From Deltaproteobacteria bacterium (lineage in GTDB: Bacteria > Desulfobacterota > Desulfobacteria > Desulfobacterales > JAUVGT01): a DNA stretch of 6,111 nucleotides. Location: assembly GCA_030593645.1 (NCBI GenBank), contig JAUVGT010000301.1, forward strand, positions 1 to 6,111. Reading direction: 5' to 3'. Both the position numbers and the translations under genes were made by a program. Shown piece by piece: positions 1 to 5,310 of this stretch. Under the pieces are notes generated by a model. It was given only the letters and a program-made list of their open reading frames with translations. It was not told where the DNA came from and ran no database searches. How positions within the stretch are numbered: the stretch's first letter is position 1; every line of letters starts with the position of its first letter.

Positions 1-193
1 CGTATAGGTAAAAATACATGGAAGACATGAAACCCAAGGCTGCCGCATTTGTATGAAAGGCTTCAAGCAGATCTGATGCAATTACCGATGTTGAAACACG
101 ATGGAAGTAGACAAAAAAATATACGATACAAATCGTAAAAAAAATCATCCATCGGTGGGGGTCTTTATAACTGTTAGATTTATCGTTGCCCAT
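1..193 (-). CDS. MFS permease, N-terminal part (runs off left edge)
   Basis: The minus strand reads from an ATG at 193 for 64 codons without a stop to the window edge. A short polar N-terminus (MGNDKSNSYKDPH) leads into RWMIFF and a hydrophobic first membrane helix, then YFHRVSTSVIASDLL, then AAALGFMSSMYFYLY, the start of the second helix. An FHR-S-S-VIA-DL segment followed by AAALG-SSMYFY is what I know from major facilitator superfamily permeases of the sugar-phosphate/organic-anion type, which act in the inner membrane by proton- or anion-coupled transport. The substrate cannot be told from 64 residues. The Shine-Dalgarno is weak (GAAAGAA just upstream). The next ATG, at residue 16, would remove only the polar tail. 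It follows the flavin oxidoreductase gene on the same strand after a 179-nt gap that holds a likely promoter, so it may be transcribed separately. Confidence 0.8.
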   Translation of the reverse strand, partial: MGNDKSNSYKDPHRWMIFFTICIVYFFVYFHRVSTSVIASDLLEAFHTNAAALGFMSSMYFYLY

Positions 194-289
194 AGGTTCT
201 TTCAGGGCAATATCGACAATCCGCGTTCAATTCACACGATATGAGGAAGGCCCATTGAGAAAATCACAAATAGAAGTAATTAAAAGATA

Positions 290-318
290 TTTATATCAAA
301 ATCCCTTAGAGTGTACAA
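290..318 (-). promoter_or_regulatory. Probable sigma70 promoter of the MFS gene
   Basis: On the minus strand a TTGTAC box (313-318) and a TATAAA box (290-295) are separated by exactly 17 nt. The -10 matches consensus at 5 of 6 positions and the -35 at only 3. Transcription would start near 283 and leave a leader of about 90 nt before the ATG at 193. The -35 box overlaps one copy of a 12-bp direct repeat, which could be a regulator site. Judged by eye only. Confidence 0.4.
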
Positions 319-366
319 TACTAAACACGATTTGCAGAGATTTAAACCGCACCGAATACTAAACAC
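317..366. repeat. 12-bp direct repeat pair, 38-bp spacing
   Basis: AATACTAAACAC occurs at 317-328 and again, identically, at 355-366 on the plus strand, start to start 38 bp. The copies lie between the end of the flavin oxidoreductase gene and the MFS gene. The promoter-proximal copy overlaps the proposed -35 box and the distal one lies upstream of it. This could be a paired binding site for a transcription factor. Chance duplication in AT-rich DNA is the alternative. Confidence 0.5.
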
Positions 367-372
367 TAATAA

Positions 373-1509
373 TCATTCATCCTTTTTGCTAAACGGCAGG
401 TTTTTATTCACCTTACATGCCATGGGAACTCCCCGCCCGATAGTTGCAAAGCATTTGAGGCATTCCTTACATGGAATAATCTCCTCCCCCTTCCCGGATA
501 GGATTTTTCCAGCAGTATCGGGGTCGCAAATCATCTGGCGTCCAATGGCAATCATATCAATATTCGATTCACTCACCGCTTCGGCTGCTGCTTTCACATC
601 ACCCAGTTTACCCACCGCAATAACCGGCAGTCCGGTTTTTTCTTTGAGTTTTTTTGCCAGATAGACATTTGCACCGTTTGCTGCGTTCTTTGGGAGTGCT
701 GAAGTAGCGCTCAAAAACTGACGGCCCTCCTGCCCCTTCCATGAACTCTGGGCAATCAGGGAAACATCCAGGATGTCAATCCCCGCCTCCGCAAGCATAC
801 GGCTCACTGTTATTGCATCATCCAGGGTTAGACCGCCTTCAACTTTTTCTACAGCATCGATACGAAAGATCAGTGGATAATTCTGTCCCACCCGTTTCCG
901 GGCAGCTTTAACAATTTCTATCGCGATAGCAGCCCGTGCTTCGGCATCACCACCAAATCGATCTTTTCGCTGATTTGTAAGCGGAGACAGGAATTGACTG
1001 ATTAAATATAAATGAGCCCCATGAATTTCCACACTTTCAAACCCTGCTTCGGCCGCCCGCCGGACAGACTCCCCATGGTCTATAATCAATTGCTCGATCT
1101 GTTCCAGCGTCATTGTTTGTGGCTCCACATCCGGTCTGAAAGCCATACCGGAAGGTGAGGCGCCCATCATCTCCCCCACGCATGGTACGCATCGGGGGCC
1201 GGCATGTCCGATCTGTATGGACGTGGCCGCACCCTGCTTCTTGATCACATCCACGAGACGAGCCATTCCGCTTATATGAGCATCTTCCCACAGTCCAAGG
1301 CTGCCCGGGACGATTCGACCATCAGCCCTCACCGCTGTTGCTTCCACAATCACAAGCCCCACATCCTTTGCCCGCTCTTTATAGAACCGCAGGACCTCAT
1401 CCGTTACCATTCCTTCAGGGCTGCCGTAATTGGTTGTTATCGACGGCAGTACCAGCCTGTTTCGAAGATGCATATGATTAATGGTCAGTTGGTCACCAAG
1501 TCCTGCCAT
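373..1509 (-). CDS. NADH:flavin oxidoreductase (Old Yellow Enzyme family), single domain with Fe-S cysteines
   Basis: A 378-residue FMN-dependent TIM-barrel enzyme of the Old Yellow Enzyme / 2,4-dienoyl-CoA reductase superfamily. Such enzymes transfer hydride from NAD(P)H through FMN to activated C=C bonds. Visible hallmarks are SIQIGHAG (residues 97-104), the substrate-binding pair H163 and H166 in EIHGAHLYLISQFLSP, N179-R181-D183 and FGG (185-187), and the phosphate-binding GRQMICDPD (323-331). The C-terminus has C347-x2-C350-x2-C353-x11-C365, the position of the 4Fe-4S ligands in FadH/BaiH/trimethylamine-dehydrogenase relatives. The FAD/NAD(P)-binding second half of those long enzymes is absent. 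The protein ends 13 residues after the last cysteine, so another reductase may supply electrons. The ATG at 1509 has a strong Shine-Dalgarno (GGGAGGT, 7-nt spacer) lying in the last codons of the transporter upstream, 5 nt away, so the two genes are surely co-transcribed and probably translationally coupled. The substrate is unknown. Confidence 0.9.
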   Translation of the reverse strand: MAGLGDQLTINHMHLRNRLVLPSITTNYGSPEGMVTDEVLRFYKERAKDVGLVIVEATAVRADGRIVPGSLGLWEDAHISGMARLVDVIKKQGAATSIQIGHAGPRCVPCVGEMMGASPSGMAFRPDVEPQTMTLEQIEQLIIDHGESVRRAAEAGFESVEIHGAHLYLISQFLSPLTNQRKDRFGGDAEARAAIAIEIVKAARKRVGQNYPLIFRIDAVEKVEGGLTLDDAITVSRMLAEAGIDILDVSLIAQSSWKGQEGRQFLSATSALPKNAANGANVYLAKKLKEKTGLPVIAVGKLGDVKAAAEAVSESNIDMIAIGRQMICDPDTAGKILSGKGEEIIPCKECLKCFATIGRGVPMACKVNKNLPFSKKDE

Positions 1510-1514
1510 TGAAT

Positions 1515-2420
1515 TTACCTCCCTGTTGAATAACGGTTAAATAAAATCATTCCCATAAATATCATTACCATGCCGATAACATGAAATATCACTAATGATT
1601 CTTTGAGCCAGATAATGGCCATGAATGACGCAAATACAGGGATCAGATTAATAAACAGTCCGCCGCGATTCGCGCCAATCATCTCAACACCCCGGTTCCA
1701 GCTGAAATAAGCCGCAATAGACGGCAATATCGCAACATATAATATGCTGGCCACCACATTCAGATTCACTACATGCGTATCAATCGATATCGTTTCCCGG
1801 ATGTAAAAAGGCAGCAAGAAGAATGCCCCGATACCGAATGTGTAGGCCAGAAAGCTCAGCGGGTGTATTTTGGGCCGCTTACGCAGACAGGCTGAATACA
1901 GGGCGTAAAATATCACAGCAATGATCATTAAAAGGTCTCCCTGAGTAAAGGACAGATTCAGGAAATTGGAAATTTTCCCGCGCAGGACCACCAGTGCTGC
2001 CCCGATCATACACAGGCTGACACCCGCCGCCTGGATCCGGTTGATTTTATCATTGAATAATATAACGGATATCAGAATAATCGTGGCCGGCATTGCCGCC
2101 TGGATCAATGCCCCGTTTATAGCTGTAGTTGTATGAACCGCGCTATAAAGCAGTAAATTAAAAAGACTGATCCCGGTCAGAGACAATAATATCATCATTT
2201 TCCAATGTGCGATCATCAAAGTCCAATCCTGCTTCATGTGTTTCAAGGCAAAAGGCAGCAGGATGATAAAGGCGACGGCCCATCTCCAGAACGCAAAGCT
2301 GACAGGAGGAATAACATCATACATACCGCGCGCCAGCACAATATTCCCGGCCCAGCAAAGCGGTGCAATGGTAAGCAGGATATATGGTAAGAAAATATTA
2401 AACCGGTTTTTTTGTTTCAT
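1515..2420 (-). CDS. EamA/DMT-superfamily inner-membrane transporter
   Basis: A 301-residue, very hydrophobic protein with about ten membrane helices in two homologous halves, the layout of drug/metabolite transporters of the EamA (RhaT-like) family. Helix 1 carries PLCWAGNIVLARG, followed by PPVSFAFWRW, the conserved region of the first repeat. The second half ends with the characteristic NLIPVFASFMAIIWLKESL just before the last helix. Such proteins export metabolites, amino acids or toxic compounds; the substrate cannot be inferred here. I start it at the ATG at 2420 because AAGGGA lies 8 nt upstream and the next residues (MKQKNRFNIFLPYILL) make a normal short cytoplasmic N-terminus. A GTG at 2465 is in frame but would translate the arm of an intergenic palindrome. 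The stop codon is 5 nt before the flavin oxidoreductase start, so the two form an operon; the enzyme's product or substrate is a reasonable but untested guess for the cargo. Confidence 0.9.
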   Translation of the reverse strand: MKQKNRFNIFLPYILLTIAPLCWAGNIVLARGMYDVIPPVSFAFWRWAVAFIILLPFALKHMKQDWTLMIAHWKMMILLSLTGISLFNLLLYSAVHTTTAINGALIQAAMPATIILISVILFNDKINRIQAAGVSLCMIGAALVVLRGKISNFLNLSFTQGDLLMIIAVIFYALYSACLRKRPKIHPLSFLAYTFGIGAFFLLPFYIRETISIDTHVVNLNVVASILYVAILPSIAAYFSWNRGVEMIGANRGGLFINLIPVFASFMAIIWLKESLVIFHVIGMVMIFMGMILFNRYSTGR

Positions 2421-2448
2421 GGGGGTTATCCCTTGGATCTTTGCTGTT

Positions 2449-2482
2449 AAAAATTGGGCAGGCACAGTGGCCTGCCCCTACG
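2449..2482. repeat. REP-like perfect palindrome, terminator-like on the minus strand
   Basis: GGGCAGGC (2456-2463) and GCCTGCCC (2470-2477) form a perfect 8-bp, mostly G-C stem around the 6-nt loop ACAGTG, followed on the plus strand by CTACG. From memory, hairpins of the form GGGC-arm-arm-GCCCCTACG are scattered between genes in many uncultured bacteria. Read on the minus strand the stem is followed by AATTTTTA (2455-2448), so it could also act as an intrinsic terminator for transcripts coming from the selenoprotein gene. It sits about 30 nt upstream of the EamA start. Confidence 0.6.
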
Positions 2483-2544
2483 CCTATTTTACTATCTTTT
2501 CCATTCAACATTCGTTAAAAAAAGACAAAGCGAAGCGCCTTCCA

Positions 2545-2625
2545 CATTCGATCCGCCGTCGCCATGGCTATGACGTGACAAGCGTTCGATCAGGCTTCAC
2601 CAAAGCTACGCCCTGACAAGCGTTC
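2545..2625. repeat. Degenerate 38-bp tandem repeat between genes
   Basis: Two adjacent 38-bp units, 2545-2582 and 2583-2620, agree at 28 of 38 positions. Both begin C-[AG]-TTCGATC and end TGACAAG, and a third unit starts with CGTTC at 2621, reaching the stop codon of the selenoprotein gene. As a result TGACAAGCGTTC is present twice without change (2576-2587 and 2614-2625). Each unit has an internal hairpin: GCTT/AAGC at 2594-2606, and CGTC/GACG enclosing GCCATGGC in the first unit. There are no uniform repeats with unique spacers, so it is not CRISPR. A mobile REP or MITE-type remnant is the likeliest reading. Confidence 0.55.
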
Positions 2626-3241
2626 ATATCTTTTTCACTCCATTTGAAAGAAGGAGTCTCTCCAGGGTGTTGTAACTTTGTGCGCCAACCAGTTGATCAT
2701 TTTTCACTATAAAAGTCGGTACCGCCTTGATGCCGTTTTTCCACGAGAGGGCCCAGTCCGAATCCACCGCCTCCTTAAATGTCCTGTCTATCACAACCGA
2801 TTCAGCTTCTTCGCGGGAAAGCCCGACAGATTCCGCCAGATCCTGAAGAACCGGTAATTCAGCGATGTTTCTTCCGTCACCAAAATACGCTTTAAATGCC
2901 ATTATATGAAATGCATCACCGGCATTTTTTGTTTCAGCCCACTTTCCCAACTCCTGTGCCAAACGGCTGTTATAGGTTTTCTGCCGGTTACTCAGGGGCA
3001 GCCCAAGATCCGCCGCTGTTTTTTTCAGATTCTGCATCATGATATCTATATCCACAGGCGAATCAGCAAAAAGCTGTTTAAGGGTGAGTCCCTCTTCCGG
3101 TGTGTCCGGATGAAGGGGAAACGCACGCCATTGAACTTCAATATCAAAATTTTTCTTTAGCTGTTCAATACTCCCGGTAATGAAATAGCACCAGGGTCAA
3201 ATATAATCAGAAAATATTTCGAGTGTTGGGTTTTCAGACAT
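2624..3241 (-). CDS. FrnE-type DsbA-family thiol oxidoreductase, probable selenoprotein (Sec15 encoded by TGA)
   Basis: Reading from the ATG at 3241 gives 205 residues in one frame, interrupted only by TGA at codon 15 (3197-3199). The context is LEIFSDYI-U-PWCYF, where the family has a CPWC active site after a first beta strand, so the TGA replaces exactly the catalytic N-terminal cysteine and C18 is the resolving one. The rest is a normal full-length DsbA/FrnE protein: WRAFPLHPD (residues 38-46), a helical insert, and the cis-proline loop GIKAVPTFIVKN (170-181) followed by GAQSYNTLERLL. It should catalyse thiol-disulfide exchange, probably in the cytoplasm because no signal peptide is seen. 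The start is firm: AAGGAG lies 6 nt before the ATG, no other start codon lies between it and an upstream in-frame stop, and starting after the TGA (GTG at 3055) would drop the active site. A SECIS-like hairpin lies 20 nt downstream of the TGA. A nonsense mutation or sequencing error is the alternative, but the residue replaced, the intact downstream frame and the hairpin make it less likely. SelA/B/C/D genes are not in the window. Confidence 0.88.
3164..3184 (-). promoter_or_regulatory. Candidate bacterial SECIS hairpin in the selenoprotein mRNA
   Basis: In the mRNA, UUCAUUAC (3184-3177) pairs with GUAUUGAA (3171-3164). This gives seven Watson-Crick pairs and one central U-U mismatch, closed by the 5-nt loop CGGGA (3176-3172). 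The loop begins 20 nt after the UGA. Known bacterial SECIS elements have a short apical loop with a G among its first two bases and lie about 16-37 nt after the UGA within the coding region. All three conditions hold here. The element would recruit SelB with Sec-tRNA. Its bases also encode part of the FITGSIEQ segment. Confidence 0.7.
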
Positions 3242-3243
3242 TT

Positions 3244-3291
3244 TTAACTCCTTATCATAATGTTTGTCACATTATAGAATCTTTCATTCAT
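3244..3291 (-). CDS. 15-codon leader ORF upstream of the selenoprotein gene
   Basis: ATG at 3291 opens a short frame, MNERFYNVTNIMIRS, ending in TAA at 3244-3246. Its Shine-Dalgarno, AAAGGAGGTGA (3306-3296), is a near-complete complement of the 16S tail with 7 nt from GGAGG to ATG, and is the strongest ribosome site in the window. The stop lies 2 nt before the selenoprotein ATG, and that gene's own AAGGAG is inside the leader's last codons (ATA AGG AGT TAA). Ribosomes finishing the leader would land directly on the next start, so translational coupling is likely. A hairpin lies within the leader. I recognise no peptide family. Codons are mixed, with no run of one amino acid as in classic attenuators, so it may act by being translated rather than by its sequence. 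Confidence 0.55.
   Translation of the reverse strand: MNERFYNVTNIMIRS
3257..3275 (-). promoter_or_regulatory. Perfect 7-bp hairpin just before the selenoprotein Shine-Dalgarno
   Basis: AUAAUGU and ACAUUAU pair perfectly around the 5-nt loop GACAA. The structure ends 3 nt upstream of the AAGGAG at 3253-3248 and lies wholly inside the leader ORF, so translating the leader would open it. As DNA it is also a perfect dyad, ATAATGT-N5-ACATTAT, of the type bound by dimeric repressors. Either role is possible. Confidence 0.45.
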
Positions 3292-3362
3292 TTTGTCACC
3301 TCCTTTACAACTATTGAAATATGGATTACAATTTTTTTTCACCGGACTTTATTAGATATATC

Positions 3363-3371
3363 TGTTATAGT
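3363..3371 (+). promoter_or_regulatory. Possible extended -10 promoter for the ABC exporter
   Basis: TGTTATAGT fits the extended -10 pattern TGnTATAAT with one mismatch. The matching -35 position (around 3343-3348) is poor, as extended -10 promoters allow. A perfect 10-bp palindrome, AGATATATCT (3354-3363), directly precedes it and could be an operator. Transcription would begin near 3378, giving a leader of about 160 nt. The divergent promoter for the minus-strand genes must lie in the same 3307-3535 region, but I see no convincing pair of boxes for it. Confidence 0.3.
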
Positions 3372-3484
3372 ATGAGGCAAAGCACCGGTATTTACACGCT
3401 ATCCGCAAGTAAAGAACGGATTTGAACCGATTTAATGAGTGGGCACTCCAAAAGCCATAAATCATTTTTTTGAACATCATTTTA

Positions 3485-3522
3485 TGAAGCATTGTAACAC
3501 GCCAGTACTGGAAGTGGCTTCA
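3485..3522 (+). promoter_or_regulatory. Hairpin in the leader of the ABC exporter mRNA
   Basis: TGAAGC (3485-3490) pairs with GCTTCA (3517-3522). Inside, CAC (3498-3500) can pair with GTG (3514-3516), and CCA with TGG around the loop GTAC (within the palindrome CCAGTACTGG, 3502-3511). The structure ends 3 nt before the AGGAA ribosome site at 3526, so it could affect initiation. It could also be coincidental. There is no T-run after it, so it is not a terminator. Confidence 0.3.
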
Positions 3523-3535
3523 AACAGGAATTAAC

Positions 3536-5251
3536 ATGTTAAAACGCTTCATCAGTTACTACAAACCCCATAAAAAACTTTTCATTCTCGACATGACTGT
3601 AGCCCTGACCGCATCGGTGATTTTGATATTCTTTCCTTTTACCACCTGGCTGCTGCTTAAAACAGCACTGCCCGAAAGAAACACGCACATGATTCTGTTT
3701 CTCCTTGGGCTTATATTCGCCATATACGGGTTGACCGCTTTATTATCATTTATCAGGATCAAGTGGGGCCACATTCTCGGTGTGCGGATCGAGTATGATT
3801 TGCGCTCGGATATTTTCAGGCACCTTCAGAAACTCTCATTCAGGTATTTTGACAACGTTAAAACCGGTCACATCATGTCAAGAATTTCAAATGATCTCAA
3901 CACGATCACCGAAGTGGCACACCATGCGCCGGAAGATCTTTTGATCTCCATGACTGTGATTTTCGGAGCGTTTATCCTGATGTTCCAATTTAATATACAG
4001 ATGGCCCTTCTGGCTCTACTGCCGATTCCTTTGATGATATTTTGGGGAATATATGTGGGCAAGAGAATGAAAGACGGGTTCAGGGGTGTCAGGTTAAAGA
4101 TTGCCGACATCAATTCGTCCGTGGAAAATTCCGTCCAGGGAATCCGGGAAGTAAAGTCATATGCCAACGAGGAGCTTGAGTTTACAAAATTTTCCTTTGC
4201 CAATACCCATTTCCGTGAAGCCAAGGAAAATGTTTACGGCATCATGGCACTTTTTTACTCCGTCATGCATTTTCTACGGGATATTTACTATCTCACCATT
4301 ATTTCGGCCGGAACCTATTTTATCTATATGGATCGTATTGATGTGCCGGACCTGGTGGGATTTCTCCTGTTTGTGGGTGTAATTTTACCTCCTATCGAAC
4401 GGTTGATCAACTTTGCCGAGCAGTATTACCAGGGTGTGACCTCCTTTGAACGATTTGTGGAAGTCATGGATATTGAGCCTGAAATCCAGGATAAAAAAGA
4501 TGCCTATGCTTTGGATAATGTATCCGGAGAGATTAAAATTGATCGTATTTCCTTTGCTTACGAAGCAAGCCAGAATTCTGTACTGGATAACATTTCCATG
4601 GACATACCGGAAGGTAAAAGTATTGCCATTGTAGGAGAATCAGGGGCGGGGAAAAGCACGCTGGTGTCTTTGCTGCCTCGGTTTTATGAACCTTTGCAGG
4701 GAAAAATTCTTTTTGATAATCACGACATTATGAATCTCACACAAAAGTTCCTGCGTGAAAATATTGGTATTGTTCAGCAGAACGTCTTCCTTTTCGACTC
4801 AACCATAATGGACAATATTCTGTACGGCCGTCCGGGAGCGGGTGAAGATGAAGTAATCGATGCAGCCCGTATGGCTAATATCCACGATTATATCGAAAGC
4901 CTACCCAATGGATATAATACCCTGGTAGGTGAACGAGGTGTCAAGCTTTCAGGAGGACAGCAGCAGAGGGTTTCCATCGCCCGGGTTTTTTTAAAAAACC
5001 CGCCGGTACTGATATTTGACGAAGCCACATCATCCCTTGATACTGAGTCTGAAAGTCTGATCCAGAAGTCTTTGGAGAAACTGAGCCGAAACCGTACAAT
5101 GATTATTATCGCGCACCGTCTTTCAACGGTTAAACATGTTGATAATATCTATGTCATGAAAAATGGACGTATTGTAGAGACCGGGAACCATCTGGACCTG
5201 ATCGCGCAAAACGGGTATTATTCTACATTGTATGAGCGGAATCTAATTTAA
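3536..5251 (+). CDS. ABC exporter half-transporter (MsbA/LmrA-like type I, membrane domain fused to ATPase)
   Basis: A 571-residue fusion of a six-helix membrane domain (about residues 1-310) and a nucleotide-binding domain (about 332-571), the usual length and order for bacterial type I half-exporters, which work as dimers in the inner membrane. The ATPase has every required motif: A-loop aromatic in ISFAYE, Walker A GESGAGKST (367-375, Lys373), Q-loop in GIVQQNVFLF, signature LSGGQ (471-475), Walker B VLIFDE with catalytic E496, D-loop SSLD and switch H527 in AHRLST. The membrane part has the RYFDNVKTGHIMSRISNDLN stretch typical of the coupling region. The substrate (lipid, drug or peptide) cannot be assigned. 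The absence of an N-terminal peptidase domain argues against a bacteriocin processor. The start ATG at 3536 has AGGAA 5 nt upstream. It is divergent from the selenoprotein operon, with a 244-nt gap to the leader ORF. No partner half-transporter is present, which suggests a homodimer. Confidence 0.93.
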   Translation: MLKRFISYYKPHKKLFILDMTVALTASVILIFFPFTTWLLLKTALPERNTHMILFLLGLIFAIYGLTALLSFIRIKWGHILGVRIEYDLRSDIFRHLQKLSFRYFDNVKTGHIMSRISNDLNTITEVAHHAPEDLLISMTVIFGAFILMFQFNIQMALLALLPIPLMIFWGIYVGKRMKDGFRGVRLKIADINSSVENSVQGIREVKSYANEELEFTKFSFANTHFREAKENVYGIMALFYSVMHFLRDIYYLTIISAGTYFIYMDRIDVPDLVGFLLFVGVILPPIERLINFAEQYYQGVTSFERFVEVMDIEPEIQDKKDAYALDNVSGEIKIDRISFAYEASQNSVLDNISMDIPEGKSIAIVGESGAGKSTLVSLLPRFYEPLQGKILFDNHDIMNLTQKFLRENIGIVQQNVFLFDSTIMDNILYGRPGAGEDEVIDAARMANIHDYIESLPNGYNTLVGERGVKLSGGQQQRVSIARVFLKNPPVLIFDEATSSLDTESESLIQKSLEKLSRNRTMIIIAHRLSTVKHVDNIYVMKNGRIVETGNHLDLIAQNGYYSTLYERNLI

Positions 5252-5259
5252 AAAAATCA

Positions 5260-5291
5260 CCCGTGTTAAATGGAAGGAAAGTTTAACAGGG
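5260..5291. terminator. Hairpin after the ABC gene, terminator-like only on the minus strand
   Basis: CCC-g-TGTTAAA (5260-5270) pairs with TTTAACA-GGG (5282-5291) with a single bulged G around an 11-nt loop, ten pairs in all. On the plus strand it begins 8 nt after the ABC stop codon but is followed by CAAGCGAAAG, with no T-run. On the minus strand it is followed by TGATTTTTTT, a standard intrinsic terminator. It may stop antisense transcription into the ABC gene, for example from the right-edge minus-strand frame. On the plus strand it may only stabilise the mRNA end. Confidence 0.5.
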
Positions 5292-5310
5292 CAAGCGAAA
5301 GCATGAAAGA

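Noticed and set aside
1204..1512. Plus-strand open frame of about 100 codons
   Set aside because: It is antisense to the well-supported flavin oxidoreductase, whose motifs lie on the other strand.
2421..2465. Upstream GTG start for the EamA transporter
   Set aside because: The extra 15 residues would be encoded partly by the REP-like palindrome, and the ATG at 2420 has its own AAGGGA 8 nt upstream.
2517..2543. A minus-strand terminator made of GAAG-GCG-CTTC followed by a T-run
   Set aside because: The stem is only 4 bp and the T-run is separated by several bases; the palindrome at 2449-2477 is a better candidate.
2236..2616. A 126-codon plus-strand open frame
   Set aside because: It lies opposite the start of the EamA gene and then the repeat region, and its translation has no recognisable family features.
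2545..2625. CRISPR array
   Set aside because: The 38-bp units are adjacent, diverged, and have no unique spacers between constant repeats.
2624..3055. A 143-residue gene starting at GTG 3055
   Set aside because: It lacks the first beta strand and the active site that the DsbA fold needs, has no clear Shine-Dalgarno, and the same frame continues upstream through the TGA to a well-supported ATG at 3241.
3173..3196. Alternative hairpin CCC-u-GGU with ACCGGG as the SECIS
   Set aside because: Its loop begins only 7 nt after the UGA, too close for known bacterial SECIS elements, and it excludes the better placed 3164-3184 structure.
3242..3535. RNA genes, riboswitch or tRNA in the divergent intergenic region
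   Set aside because: I see no cloverleaf, CCA end or known riboswitch core; only the leader ORF, small hairpins and a possible promoter.
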